A DNA stretch of 34,736 nt. Origin: Xanthobacteraceae bacterium. Lineage in GTDB: Bacteria; Pseudomonadota; Alphaproteobacteria; Rhizobiales; Xanthobacteraceae. Of the stretch, positions 8,260-18,328 are shown in pieces. The DNA lies in contig JARBUD010000043.1 of the NCBI GenBank assembly GCA_029239875.1, forward strand, positions 1 through 34,736, written 5' to 3'. The translations under genes and the position numbers were made by a program. Each line of letters begins with the position of its first letter. Positions within the stretch are counted from its first letter, which is position 1. Under the pieces are notes generated by a model that was not told the DNA's origin, made no database searches, and saw only the letters and a list, made by a program, of their open reading frames with translations.

Positions 8260-9243
8260 TCAGCTGGCCTTGAGGCGCGGAATGATCTCGCGGGCGATCG
8301 TCTCGATCTGGTCCATCTGATACTTGTAGGGAACGAAGATGATCTTCTGGACGCCGGCGTCGAGATGTTCCTTGAGCTGGGCGACGCACTCGTCGACCGA
8401 GCCCATGATGGCGCTCTCGCGGGTGCAGTCGCTGTGCTCGGGGAAATCCCATTCCTTGTTGAGCCAGTCCATCATGTCCTCGCGGACCGCGTCCTTGGAC
8501 GGGCCGACCATGATCGGCAGCTGCGAGGCGTTCATGACCTGGCTCGGATCCTTGCCGGCCTCCTTGGCGAAGCCGAGCACCTTGTCCCAGGACTTCTTGA
8601 AGTCTTCGGCGCGGTAGAAATAGGTCAGCCAGCCGTCGCCGGTGGTGCCGGCGCGCTTGAGCGCCGCATCGGCATAGCCGCCGATCAGGATAGGAAGATG
8701 CCGCTGCACGGGCTTGGGATACATCACCGCCTTCGACAGCTTGTAGTTCAGCTGCACGCCGGTGGCCTCGTCCTCGATCTTGTAGTCGCCGGTGACGAGT
8801 TCCTCGGTCCACAGGCGGCGCATGATCTCGAGATTCTGGTCCATGATCTTGCCCCGCTTGCCGAAGGGCAGGCTCATGGCGTCGAATTCGCGCTTGTACC
8901 AGCCGGCGGCCATGCCCATGACGAGGCGGCCGTTCGACAGCTGGTCCATCGACGAAAGCTGCTTGGCAAGGGCGACCGGGTTGCGGAGCGGCAGCACCAG
9001 AATGCCGGTGCCCATGCGGATCTTGGTGGTGCGGGCGGCGATGCCGGTCAGCGTGGTGAGCGAGTCGATGATCGGGAAGTTCGGGTCGACGCCCAGCAGC
9101 ATGTGATCCCAGACCCAAACGGAATCATAGCCGAGTTCCTCGACGCGAACGCCATAGTCAACCAGAGCGCGGGCATCGGGCATGCTGGGGTAAGCGACGA
9201 AGTTCCGCGCCGCGATGCCGAACGTCTTGGACAGCATAGTCAT
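8260..9243 (-). CDS. Luciferase-like (LLM) oxidoreductase, probably F420-dependent
   Basis: A 327-residue TIM-barrel flavin/deazaflavin enzyme. Family features are ARALVDYGVRVEELGYDSVWVWDHML at the N-terminus, RMGTGILVLPLRNPVALAKQLSSMDQLSNGRLVMGMAAGW at about residues 75-116, the LPILIGGYADAALKRAGTTGDGW block, and the C-terminal GVQKIIFVPY strand. These match the TIGR03619-type F420-dependent subgroup of the LLM family, which moves hydride between F420 and an organic substrate. Alone, the family could also use FMN, but a complete F420 operon under the same operator makes F420 much more likely. GGGAGG precedes the ATG at 9243. It lies between the CoA-transferase and the M20 gene. Substrate unknown. 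Confidence 0.87.
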   Translation of the reverse strand: MTMLSKTFGIAARNFVAYPSMPDARALVDYGVRVEELGYDSVWVWDHMLLGVDPNFPIIDSLTTLTGIAARTTKIRMGTGILVLPLRNPVALAKQLSSMDQLSNGRLVMGMAAGWYKREFDAMSLPFGKRGKIMDQNLEIMRRLWTEELVTGDYKIEDEATGVQLNYKLSKAVMYPKPVQRHLPILIGGYADAALKRAGTTGDGWLTYFYRAEDFKKSWDKVLGFAKEAGKDPSQVMNASQLPIMVGPSKDAVREDMMDWLNKEWDFPEHSDCTRESAIMGSVDECVAQLKEHLDAGVQKIIFVPYKYQMDQIETIAREIIPRLKAS

Positions 9244-9268
9244 TGAATTCCTCCCAGGAATATTTGGC

Positions 9269-10039
9269 TCATCCGATGAAGAGGCGTTCGGGATCGAGCA
9301 TGCGCAGCGTGGCGAGCTCTTTCTCCGTCGGCGGCTCCGTGGTGCCGAGCTGGTCGTCGAAAGTCAGGTCGAAGCCGGTGTTGTCCTGCACCTCCTCGCG
9401 GCTGACGCCGGGATTGAGGGCGAGCACCTTGATGCGGCGGTCGGTGTCGTCGAAGCCGAAGACCGCGAGTTCGGTGATGACGCGGAACATGCCGCCCATC
9501 GGCAGGCCGCTCTCGGCGCGCGAGCGGCCGCCGCGGATGAAGCCGGGGCTGGTGATGAAGTCGACCTGCTCCACGAAGCGGCGCTTCTCGTGCTTCATCG
9601 CGACGATCATGTTGGTGAGGCTGGAGATGTCGTTGCCACCGCCCGTGCCGGGCAGGCGCGTCTTCGGATGCGCGGGATCGCCGATGAAGGACGAGTTCAG
9701 GTTGCCGAACTGGTCGATCTGCGCCCCGCCCATGAAGCCGACATCGACATAGCCGCGCTGGAGCAGCAGCAGGACGTCGGCGCTGCCCAGCACCATGTTG
9801 GCGCGCTTGGTGCAGCGCTGGTCGTTGGTCGAGGGCGGGAGCTTCCCAGGCTCGACGAAGGCACCGACGACTCCTCCCTCGAAGAGGATGGTGAGGCCGG
9901 GGCAGTCGAGGCGCTGGGCGAGGGTCGCCGCCAGCAGCGGGATGCCGACGCCGGCGAAGACGACCTGGCCGTCCGTGAGCTGGCGGGAGCTGAGGACCGC
10001 GAGTATTTCCGACGCGGTGTAGTTTCGGGTGTCAGTCAT
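9269..10039 (-). CDS. Glutaconate-type CoA-transferase, beta subunit
   Basis: A 256-residue family I CoA-transferase subunit. It resembles GctB along its length: NYTASEILAVLSSRQL at the start, GGAQIDQFGNLNSSFIGD in the middle, then HPKTRLPGTGGGND, MKHEKRRF, VDFITSPGF and DNTGFDL. The glutamate that forms the CoA thioester in GctB (Glu54) is present at E54 in ILFEGGVVG, so it is a true transferase rather than an IpdB-like hydrolase lacking this residue. The start is the ATG at 10037-10039, overlapping the alpha-subunit stop by 8 bases, a sign of coupled translation. The acid it activates is unknown; glutaconate-like dicarboxylates or 3-oxo acids are typical. Confidence 0.88.
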   Translation of the reverse strand: MTDTRNYTASEILAVLSSRQLTDGQVVFAGVGIPLLAATLAQRLDCPGLTILFEGGVVGAFVEPGKLPPSTNDQRCTKRANMVLGSADVLLLLQRGYVDVGFMGGAQIDQFGNLNSSFIGDPAHPKTRLPGTGGGNDISSLTNMIVAMKHEKRRFVEQVDFITSPGFIRGGRSRAESGLPMGGMFRVITELAVFGFDDTDRRIKVLALNPGVSREEVQDNTGFDLTFDDQLGTTEPPTEKELATLRMLDPERLFIG

Positions 10040-10994
10040 TGTAGATGCTCCTGCCGCGCCGGCTGGCTTCGAGAACTTCCTCCATGCCGATGAGCTCAAG
10101 GTATTTGTTCCACGAAGCCGGCTCGTAGAAGTATTTCTCCAGATAATCCTGCATCGCGCCGACCGGGTCCTTGTTGACCTGACGGACATAGGCATCCATG
10201 TGCGCGAGCATTGGCTCGTAGACGCCGAAGCATTCGTGCGGGGCGCTGCCATAGGGCACTTCCACCACCGCGTCGACGCAGAAGAACGGGATCTTCGTCT
10301 GGTCCGGCGCCCGGCGGATCTGGTCGTTGGAGACGATGCGCTCGGTGGTGAGGATGACGCGGTTGGCGGCGAGGGCGAGGTCGATGTCCATGAACTGCAG
10401 GCCGTCGACCTGCGCGTTGCCGTAGGCGTCGCAGCGCTGCACGTGGATCAGCGCCACCTCGGGATTGAGGGCGGGCACCAGAAGGAGCCTCTCGCCCGTG
10501 AAGGGGCAGTCGATCTCCTTGGCCTCGGGCCGTATGCGCTCGACATCCGAGCCGAGCATCGAGCGGATCGGCAGGAACGGCACGCCCATGCCACCGGCGC
10601 GGTAGCGCATGCCCATCGCCATGTGGCTCCACTCGTCGTAGCGGGCCCCGCCGCTCTCGACGTTGTGGCGCATCACCTTGGACAGGCCCCACAGAATGCC
10701 CTGTGCGAACCAGCTGGTCTCAATGTGGTTGCTGACGCCCGAACCGAAGAGCAGATCACCGTCGGTCGAGATGATGCAGCGCGAGCAGGACAGCTCCTTG
10801 CGGCGATCGCGGATGAGCTGCCAGATCAGCGCCATCGGCGTGCGCGACATGGTGGAGCCGCCGATGCCGACCGTGTCGCCGTCGCGTACGAATTTCGTCG
10901 CCTCTTCCAGCGACATGACCTTCTCGCGAAGGCTCCGGTCACGCTTCGACAGTTTCTCGCGTAGTTGGACGTAAGGCTCGACGCCGGTCGTCAT
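10032..10994 (-). CDS. Glutaconate-type CoA-transferase, alpha subunit
   Basis: A 320-residue protein, the same length as GctA. It has the N-terminal KVMSLEEATKFVRDGDTVGIGG CoA-transferase opening, PFLPIRSMLGSDV in the middle, the ALNPEVALIHVQRCDAYGNAQVDG strand-turn, and ILTTERIVSNDQIRRAP. It works as a heterodimer with the next gene to move CoA from a donor such as acetyl- or succinyl-CoA to an acid. GGAGGAGA precedes the ATG at 10994. It follows the PLP enzyme after 39 bp in the same operon, so the acid may be a product of that enzyme. Confidence 0.88.
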   Translation of the reverse strand: MTTGVEPYVQLREKLSKRDRSLREKVMSLEEATKFVRDGDTVGIGGSTMSRTPMALIWQLIRDRRKELSCSRCIISTDGDLLFGSGVSNHIETSWFAQGILWGLSKVMRHNVESGGARYDEWSHMAMGMRYRAGGMGVPFLPIRSMLGSDVERIRPEAKEIDCPFTGERLLLVPALNPEVALIHVQRCDAYGNAQVDGLQFMDIDLALAANRVILTTERIVSNDQIRRAPDQTKIPFFCVDAVVEVPYGSAPHECFGVYEPMLAHMDAYVRQVNKDPVGAMQDYLEKYFYEPASWNKYLELIGMEEVLEASRRGRSIYND

Positions 10995-11033
10995 GTGCAG
11001 ATCTCTCCTCCGGACGTGTTTTTGCGCGCCGGC

Positions 11034-12524
<1,491 letters not shown>

Positions 12525-12547
12525 TCTCTCGGAACCTGGGATCTATC

Positions 12548-12587
12548 TAGATGTCTATCATACTAACATTAGTATGATAGACATCTA
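12548..12587. promoter_or_regulatory. Operator 2 (regulon palindrome) for the catabolic operon
   Basis: Two perfect 19-bp arms (each containing GATGTCTATCATACTAA) flank a 2-base CA centre. This is the longest and most symmetric copy of the shared operator. It sits 24 bp before the ATG of the PLP enzyme on the minus strand and 40 bp beyond the fbiC stop. On the minus strand a TTGACA (complement of 12605-12610) lies within a weak hairpin and could be the -35 box, with the -10 inside the operator. Confidence 0.85.
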
Positions 12588-12626
12588 TCGTGGGCATCAA
12601 GGGCTGTCAAAGCCCGTCGCGCGGTT

Positions 12627-15071
12627 TCAGCAGGCGGAATGGCTTTCCTTGAGCGACAGCCCGGCGGGCTGCGCCCCGCAGCCGGCGGCAGCCCGCGCCG
12701 CGGCGCTGGCGAAGGCCCGCGCGTGCAGCGGCGCGGGGGCGTCCCGATAGAGCGTGTCGCGCTGACGCGGGACGCGTCCGGCCGAGCGGATCGTCGCCTC
12801 CATCATCTGCGGCGTCATCTCCTGGCCATGGCTGGCACCGGCGGAGCGGGAGATGGTCTCGTCCATCAGCGTCCCGCCGAGATCGTTCACCCCGGCCGAC
12901 AGGCAATGCCTTATGCCTTCCGGGCCCAGCTTCACCCAGGAGACCTGGATGTTGGTGATGTGCGGGTGGAGCACCAGCCGTGAGACGGCGTGCATCAGCA
13001 GCGTCTCCCGGAAGGTGGGACCGCGACGGGCCCGACCCTTGAGATAGATGGGGGCTTCCATGTGTACGAAGGGCAGGGGGACGAACTCGGTGAAGCCGCC
13101 GGTCTCGATCTGCAGGTCGCGGATGCGCAGGAGGTGGCGAGCCCAATGCTCGTAGCGGTCGATATGGCCGAACATGATCGTCGCCGTGGAGCGGAAGCCG
13201 AGCCCGTGCGCGGTGCGCATCACGTCGAGCCATTGCTCGGTGTTGATCTTGTCGGCGCAGAGCTCCGCGCGCACCTCGTCGTCGAGAATTTCCGCCGCCG
13301 TGCCGGGCAGGGTGCCGAGGCCAGCCTGCTTGAGGCGCCCGAGGAACTCGGCGACCCCGATGCCCAGCGTGTATGCGCCCTGATGGATTTCGAGCGGCGA
13401 GAAGGCGTGCATGTGCATGCCCGGAACCGCCGTCTTCACGGCGGCGCAAAGCTCCAGATATTTCTGCCCGGTATAGGAGGGGTGGATGCCGCCCTGCATG
13501 CAGACTTCGGAGGCGCCGCGCTCCCAGGCCTCGCGCACGCGGCCGGCGATCTCCTCCATGGAAAGGTCGTAGGGCCGCCCGCGCAGGTTCTCGCTGAGCT
13601 TTCCCTTCGAGAAGGCGCAGAACTGGCACTTGAAGTAGCAGATGTTCGTATAGTTGATGTTGCGGGTGACGACGTAGCTGACCACGTCGCCATTCACCCG
13701 CCGGCGCAGCTCGTCCGCCGCGCGGCAGATCGCCGTTACATCATCGCCGCGCGCCCGGAACAGGGTCACGATGTCTTCTTCGCGCGCCGGCTCGCCACGG
13801 GGCAGCCGGTCCAGCACCGCCCGTACCGCCGCGCCGGGCTCCGCCACGAAGGAAGGCGCGAGGCGCCGCGTCTCGCTCTCCGGCGGCCGGCCGGGATCGC
13901 CGGGCGACCATTCGTCGGTGCGCGGCCATCCCTCCGCGTCGATGCGGTCGAGCAGTGCGGGGCGAAGGCGCTCGTCGACCCAGCGCTTCGCGCGCGACGC
14001 ATATTCCGGATAGATCGCGAGGCGTTCGGTCAGCACCTTGCCGGCGGCGCGCGTGGCCGCCTTCAGCACCCGCAGATGCGGCCACGGCGCCTCGGGATTG
14101 ACGTGGTCGGGCGTCACCGGCGAGACGCCGCCCCAGTCGTTGAGGCCGGCGGCGACGAGCCGGTTGAGCGCGCCCGGACTGAGATTGGGCGGCGCCTGGA
14201 TGTTCATCCCGGGATCGAACAGCAGGCGCGCGACGGCGATGGTCCACAGATGCTCGTCGAGCGACGGCGCCTCGACATCGGCCATCCGCGTTCCCGGCTT
14301 GGGCCGGAAATTCTGGATGATGATTTCCTGGATATGGCCGTGCGCGTCGTTGAGGTCGCGCAGCGCGAGCAGAGAGGCGACCCGCTCGGCGCGGGTCTCG
14401 CCGATGCCGATGAGGATGCCGGTGGTGAAGGGCACGCCCTGCTCGCCCGCGAGGCGCATGGTCTCCAGCCGGGCGGCCGGGATCTTGTCCGGGGAGCCGA
14501 AATGCGGCCCACCCCTCCCGCACAGCCGCTCGGATACGCTTTCCAGCATGATGCCCTGCGAGATCGACACCTTGCGCAGCATTGCGATGTCCTCGGCCGT
14601 GAGCAGGCCGGGATTCACATGCGGGAGCAGGCCGGTCTCGGCGAACACGGCCTCGGCCATCTCGGCGAGATAGGAGAGCGTCGTGGGATGCCCCAGCCGG
14701 TCGAGTTCCTCGCGCGCCACGCGGTAGCGCAGCTCCGGCTTGTCGCCGAGGGTGAACAGGGCCTCCTTGCAGCCGGCCTGCTTGCCGGCGCGGGCGATGG
14801 CGAGGACCTCCTCGCGGGTGAGGAACGCCTTCACATTCTTCTTCGGCGTGTGGGCGAAGGTGCAGTAGTGGCAGACGTCGCGGCAGAGCTGGGTCAGCGG
14901 AATGAAGACCTTGCGCGAATAGGACACCGTGCGGCCGTGGAAGGCGTCGCGGCGCCGGCTGGCGAGGTCCATGAGGCCGGACAGATCGGCCATCTCGACC
15001 ATGGCATAGGCTTCTTCCGGGGTGAGGCGCGAGCCCTCGGCGAGCCGCTCCAGAACAGCATGGCGGGTCAT
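12627..15071 (-). CDS. fbiC: 7,8-didemethyl-8-hydroxy-5-deazariboflavin (Fo) synthase, CofG-CofH fusion
   Basis: An 814-residue protein with two radical-SAM modules. The CofG half carries CRDVCHYCTF (C63, C67, C70) and the CofH half carries CYFKCQFCAF (C478, C482, C485). Both bind a [4Fe-4S] cluster. Together they join tyrosine and 5-amino-6-ribitylamino-uracil to make Fo, the chromophore of coenzyme F420. Other CofG landmarks are HVNPGLLTAEDI, LIGIGETRAER and FRPKPGTRM; CofH landmarks are MQGGIHPSYTGQKYLEL and HMHAFSPLEI. Fused FbiC is the form of actinobacteria and some other bacteria; archaea use separate proteins. It is the last gene of the F420 operon, 4 bp after cofC. No residues of either cluster motif are missing. 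Confidence 0.95.
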   Translation of the reverse strand: MTRHAVLERLAEGSRLTPEEAYAMVEMADLSGLMDLASRRRDAFHGRTVSYSRKVFIPLTQLCRDVCHYCTFAHTPKKNVKAFLTREEVLAIARAGKQAGCKEALFTLGDKPELRYRVAREELDRLGHPTTLSYLAEMAEAVFAETGLLPHVNPGLLTAEDIAMLRKVSISQGIMLESVSERLCGRGGPHFGSPDKIPAARLETMRLAGEQGVPFTTGILIGIGETRAERVASLLALRDLNDAHGHIQEIIIQNFRPKPGTRMADVEAPSLDEHLWTIAVARLLFDPGMNIQAPPNLSPGALNRLVAAGLNDWGGVSPVTPDHVNPEAPWPHLRVLKAATRAAGKVLTERLAIYPEYASRAKRWVDERLRPALLDRIDAEGWPRTDEWSPGDPGRPPESETRRLAPSFVAEPGAAVRAVLDRLPRGEPAREEDIVTLFRARGDDVTAICRAADELRRRVNGDVVSYVVTRNINYTNICYFKCQFCAFSKGKLSENLRGRPYDLSMEEIAGRVREAWERGASEVCMQGGIHPSYTGQKYLELCAAVKTAVPGMHMHAFSPLEIHQGAYTLGIGVAEFLGRLKQAGLGTLPGTAAEILDDEVRAELCADKINTEQWLDVMRTAHGLGFRSTATIMFGHIDRYEHWARHLLRIRDLQIETGGFTEFVPLPFVHMEAPIYLKGRARRGPTFRETLLMHAVSRLVLHPHITNIQVSWVKLGPEGIRHCLSAGVNDLGGTLMDETISRSAGASHGQEMTPQMMEATIRSAGRVPRQRDTLYRDAPAPLHARAFASAAARAAAGCGAQPAGLSLKESHSAC

Positions 15072-15075
15072 GTCG

Positions 15076-15774
15076 TCAAAGGCTCCTCGGTAGGCAGGCT
15101 CCTGCCGGAGCAGGGCGCCGGCGCGGGGCGGATATCCGGTCGAGCGCGGCGCAGGTGCGGACGGCGCGGGATGGCGGCCTGACGAGATCGGCCGGCGTGT
15201 CGACGTCGTGGCCGAGCCCCTTCAGGTGCAGGAGGGCGGGCGCGATGCCCCGAGCCCGGGCGGCGGCGAGATGGCGGGCGAAGCTTCCCGTCCCGAAGGC
15301 CGGGGCGATCGAAAGCGGCAGTGTGCCGGCCAGAAGATTGGTGCCGCCGTCGCGTGTGGCCGGCACCAGCACCAGCGGCGCGCGGTGCAGCGTGTCGACG
15401 ACCTCGCGGATTTCCAGCGACGTCAGGAACGGCACGTCGCCGGGCACGACGAGAACGCCCGGCCGCCCTTGTTCCTGCAGGAACTCCAGGCCCTGCCGGA
15501 CGGCGGTGTTCGTCCCCTGTTCGAGCGGGTCGTCGCGGACGATCGCCCCGTAGCCTTGTGCCAGCGCGGCGGCCTCCGCGTCGGGGGTGACGACGAGGAG
15601 GCCGGCGAGCGTCGTCGCGCGGGACAGCACGGCGAGGACGTCGTGCAGCATCGCGCGCGCCAGCTCGGCGCGCTCGGCGGGAGTAAGGGCCGTCGCGAGC
15701 CGCTGCTTGGCCTGGCTGAGGCGCTTTACCGGTACGAGGGCCCAGGGGCGGCCGTCCTCGACGCTTCTCCTCAT
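15076..15774 (-). CDS. cofC: F420 biosynthesis guanylyltransferase (CofC/FbiD)
   Basis: A 232-residue nucleotidyltransferase. CofC landmarks are ALVPVKRLSQAKQRLA near the N-terminus, VVPGDVPFLT (metal/nucleotide region), TRDGGTNLLAG, PAFGTGSFARH and GHDVDTPADL. It activates a phosphorylated three-carbon acid (2-phospholactate, phosphoenolpyruvate or 3-phosphoglycerate, depending on lineage) with GTP for transfer to Fo. Which one is used here cannot be read by eye. The start is the ATG at 15772-15774, overlapping the cofD stop as ATGA. An upstream in-frame extension to 16533 is antisense-like and was rejected. The last 40 residues are Arg/Pro/Ala-rich and look non-conserved. Confidence 0.93.
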   Translation of the reverse strand: MRRSVEDGRPWALVPVKRLSQAKQRLATALTPAERAELARAMLHDVLAVLSRATTLAGLLVVTPDAEAAALAQGYGAIVRDDPLEQGTNTAVRQGLEFLQEQGRPGVLVVPGDVPFLTSLEIREVVDTLHRAPLVLVPATRDGGTNLLAGTLPLSIAPAFGTGSFARHLAAARARGIAPALLHLKGLGHDVDTPADLVRPPSRAVRTCAALDRISAPRRRPAPAGACLPRSL

Positions 15775-16745
15775 GGCGCGACCTTCCGGGCTTCGCCCGC
15801 GAGACGTGCGCAGAGCTCCAGCGCGGCATGGGCGACGCGTTCGCTGTCCTCCGCCGTCTTCATCAGGGTCGGCGTTTGCAGGACGGGCAGGGGGATTCCG
15901 TCGCTCTCGGCATGGTCGGAGGAATCGATGACGAGCCCGTCGATCAGGCCGCGATAATGCTGGGCGATGGTGAGCGAGCTTGGCGTGACGCCGAGTTCGC
16001 GCATGATCTTCGCCGTGGGGCCCTTCACCGCCGCGTTGGCGATGATCGGCGAGACGGCGACGACCGGCACGTCCGCCGCTTGGAGCGCCTTGAGGAAGGA
16101 CGGCATGGCCAGAATAGGATCGATGCTGAGATAGGGGTTGGACGGGCAGACGATGATGCCGCGCAGGTTGGGCGCCAGCAGCGCACGGGTGACGGCGTCG
16201 CTCAGGCGGGCGACGCGCGCGCCGGCATAGTGGAGGCCGTGCAGGACCGGCCGGCACTGGTGCTCGACGAAGTAGCGCTGGAAGGGCAGCCGCCCCTCGG
16301 AGGAATCGATCTCGGTCGAGACGGGATCGTCGCTCATGGGCAGGATATGCGAGACGACGCCAAGCTGGTGGGCGACATGCGCCGTCACCTCGGTGAGCGT
16401 CTCGCCCTGGCGCAGGAGGCGGGTGCGCTCGACATGAAGCGCGAGGTCCTTGTCGCCGAGCTGGAACCAGCTTTCCCCGCCGAGCCCAGCCAGCGCCTGC
16501 ATGAAGTTCCAGGTCTCGCCGGCCCGTCCCCATCCCCGCTGCTCGTCGCTCAGCCCGGCGAGCTTGTAGAGGACGCTGTCGATGTCGGGGCAGATGCGCA
16601 GGCCGAGATGATCGAAATCGTCGCCCGTGTTCACCACGACCGAGAGCGCCGGACCCAGGAGGCGCGAGAGGCCGAGCGCCAGCTTGGCGCCCCCCACGCC
16701 ACCGGAAAGCGCGACATAGGTGCCGGAATATGGCGGGCCCCTCAT
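15771..16745 (-). CDS. cofD: 2-phospho-L-lactate transferase (CofD/FbiA)
   Basis: A 324-residue enzyme that transfers the activated phospho-acid moiety to Fo, giving F420-0 or dehydro-F420-0. Diagnostic segments are YVALSGGVGGAKLALGLSRLL at the N-terminus, VVNTGDDFDHLGLRICPDIDSVLY, then AGETWNFMQAL, and the IIVCPSNPYLSIDPIL substrate loop at about residues 210-225. Length fits the family (about 310-330). The ATG at 16745 is set by the ATGA overlap with cofE; the frame stays open upstream to 17009 only as an antisense shadow of cofE. Confidence 0.95.
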   Translation of the reverse strand: MRGPPYSGTYVALSGGVGGAKLALGLSRLLGPALSVVVNTGDDFDHLGLRICPDIDSVLYKLAGLSDEQRGWGRAGETWNFMQALAGLGGESWFQLGDKDLALHVERTRLLRQGETLTEVTAHVAHQLGVVSHILPMSDDPVSTEIDSSEGRLPFQRYFVEHQCRPVLHGLHYAGARVARLSDAVTRALLAPNLRGIIVCPSNPYLSIDPILAMPSFLKALQAADVPVVAVSPIIANAAVKGPTAKIMRELGVTPSSLTIAQHYRGLIDGLVIDSSDHAESDGIPLPVLQTPTLMKTAEDSERVAHAALELCARLAGEARKVAP

Positions 16746-17524
16746 CGGAACATGTCCCTCTCGCGGGGGCGGACGAGGTCGGTGGCCGGGCGCGACGGGC
16801 CGTGCCGTGGAAGGCCGCGGATGAGGACGGCGGGAATCCCTTCGTCCGCCTGCCCCATCAGGAGAGACGCGGTGGCGGCGATCTCGTCCGCGACCGCAAT
16901 CTCGGTGACCTGCATGCGCCGGCCGAACAGATCGGTGGCGCCCACCCGGTCGACAAGCGAGGCGACGCCGGCCGCGCCGAGGGCTACGCCCACTACGCCG
17001 TTGCGCCATGGGCGACCGAAGCTGTCATTGATGACGACGCCGATCTCGACGCCGAAGGCGGCATCGAGGCGCTGCTTGAGGATCGCCGCCGAGGCGTCGG
17101 GGTTCTCCGGCAGCAGCAATACGCGCCGGGTGCCGTCGGGATGCTCGATGTTGGATTCGTCGATACCGGCATTGGCCATCACGAAGCCCAGCCTGTGCGC
17201 CACGACGACGACGCGCGGGCCTTCGCGGACCACCTCGTCCGACTGGGAGAGCACCGCTTCGACGTGGTGCGGGTCCTTGCCGGTCCGGGCCGCGATCTCC
17301 CGCGCGCGCTGCGACGGTTCGAGGGTGGCGAGGTCGAGATAGCGCCCCTCGGCCTTGGAGACGATCTTCTGCGCGAGGACGAGGACATCCCCGTCGCTCA
17401 GCCCCACCCCGCAGTCCCTGAGCGCCGCCTCCATGAGCGCGGCCAGATCGTCTCCCGGCTCGACGAGCGGGATTCCCGGGAGCGGGAAGCAGGAGACGGG
17501 TTGCATGGAGGCGGCGGAAGACAT
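16742..17524 (-). CDS. cofE: Coenzyme F420:L-glutamate ligase (CofE)
   Basis: A 260-residue ligase that adds gamma-glutamates to F420-0. The family features are FPLPGIPLVEPGDDL at the start, DVLVLAQKIVSKAEGR, AGIDESNIEHPDG, and INDSFGRPWRNGVVGVALGAAG. It is the short, archaeal/CofE-like form: the C-terminal nitroreductase-type domain that mycobacterial FbiB uses to reduce dehydro-F420-0 is absent. The ATG at 17524 is 14 bp after the npdG stop and has no clear Shine-Dalgarno, so it may depend on coupling; an ATG at 17506 is an alternative start. Confidence 0.93.
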   Translation of the reverse strand: MSSAASMQPVSCFPLPGIPLVEPGDDLAALMEAALRDCGVGLSDGDVLVLAQKIVSKAEGRYLDLATLEPSQRAREIAARTGKDPHHVEAVLSQSDEVVREGPRVVVVAHRLGFVMANAGIDESNIEHPDGTRRVLLLPENPDASAAILKQRLDAAFGVEIGVVINDSFGRPWRNGVVGVALGAAGVASLVDRVGATDLFGRRMQVTEIAVADEIAATASLLMGQADEGIPAVLIRGLPRHGPSRPATDLVRPRERDMFR

Positions 17525-17538
17525 GGCGGCGCGAGGGA

Positions 17539-18189
17539 TCAGGAGAGATCGAGACCGGTGATCCGGATGCCGGCGCCCGGCACCTTGTAGCGGCGGTTGA
17601 TGCCGATCAGCACCGAGGTGAGGGCCTCGGCGGCAGCCGAATTGGCGAGAACGCCACCGTCCACGCCGCGCGTGGCGACGGCACCGGCGAGTTCGATGAC
17701 CGCCTCGCGGGCCTCCTTGTCGTTGCCGAAGACCAGCACGTCGCAATCGGCGCGCCCGCCGGAATGCAGTTTGGCGGCGCCGACATTGTGGAAGGCGGAG
17801 ACCACACGGACCCCGTCACCGAGGAGGTTCTGGGCGATCTGCGCCGCCGAGCCCTCGGCGGGAAGCTGGACGGTGGAGACCTTCGGCGGCACGAGTGGGA
17901 CGGCGGCATCGACGAGGATCTTGCCCTGCACCGCCTCGCGCACTTCCAGAAGCGTCGCCTCATGGCTGGCGAAGGGAACGGCGAGCACGACGACATCTGC
18001 CTCGCGGGCGGCGTCGGCATTGCCGGCCCCGCGCACCTTGCCTTCCATCTCGTCGGCGGCGGCCTCGGCCTTTTCCGCCGAGCGTGAGCCGATGACGACG
18101 GCATAGCCCGCGCGCGCCCACGCCTTGGCGAGGCCGGAGCCCAGATCGCCGGTGCCGCCCAGAATTCCGATTGTCGTATCGCTTGGCAT
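17539..18189 (-). CDS. npdG: NADPH:F420 oxidoreductase (NpdG/Fno)
   Basis: A 216-residue Rossmann enzyme that moves hydride between NADP(H) and F420. The N-terminus has TIGILGGTGDLGSGLAKAWARAGYAVVIGSRSAEKA, where the GGTG-type loop and the following SRS pocket for the NADP phosphate are typical of Fno. VLAVPFASHEATL and the C-terminal VLIGINRRYKVPGAGIRITG also fit. The ATG at 18189 follows GGAAGTG with a good spacing and gives the family length; an in-frame ATG at 18201 would add four residues. As the first gene of the F420 operon, 90 bp after operator 3, it would supply the reduced cofactor for the LLM enzyme. Confidence 0.92.
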   Translation of the reverse strand: MPSDTTIGILGGTGDLGSGLAKAWARAGYAVVIGSRSAEKAEAAADEMEGKVRGAGNADAAREADVVVLAVPFASHEATLLEVREAVQGKILVDAAVPLVPPKVSTVQLPAEGSAAQIAQNLLGDGVRVVSAFHNVGAAKLHSGGRADCDVLVFGNDKEAREAVIELAGAVATRGVDGGVLANSAAAEALTSVLIGINRRYKVPGAGIRITGLDLS

Positions 18190-18279
18190 TTCACTTCCCA
18201 TGATGAAGCGCAGGCCGTGACGCGGCCTCGCGGCGGGCGAGGACGGGACGCAGATCCTCATCCCATTCCGCCAAGTGAA

Positions 18280-18307
18280 TCTATCATACTAATGTTAGTA
18301 TGATAGA
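18280..18307. promoter_or_regulatory. Operator 3 (regulon palindrome) for the F420 operon
   Basis: Perfect 13-base arms TCTATCATACTAA flank a TG centre. The inner 26 bp differ from operator 2 only in the 2-base centre. It is about 90 bp upstream of the npdG start on the minus strand and beyond the stop of the Mo-hydroxylase operon. It most likely governs transcription of npdG-cofE-cofD-cofC-fbiC. Confidence 0.85.
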
Positions 18308-18328
18308 GGAATTCTGCTGCATCCGATC

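Noticed and set aside
12990..15182. 730-codon open frame on the plus strand
   Set aside because: It is antisense to fbiC, whose radical-SAM motifs are unmistakable; long antisense frames are common in high-GC DNA.
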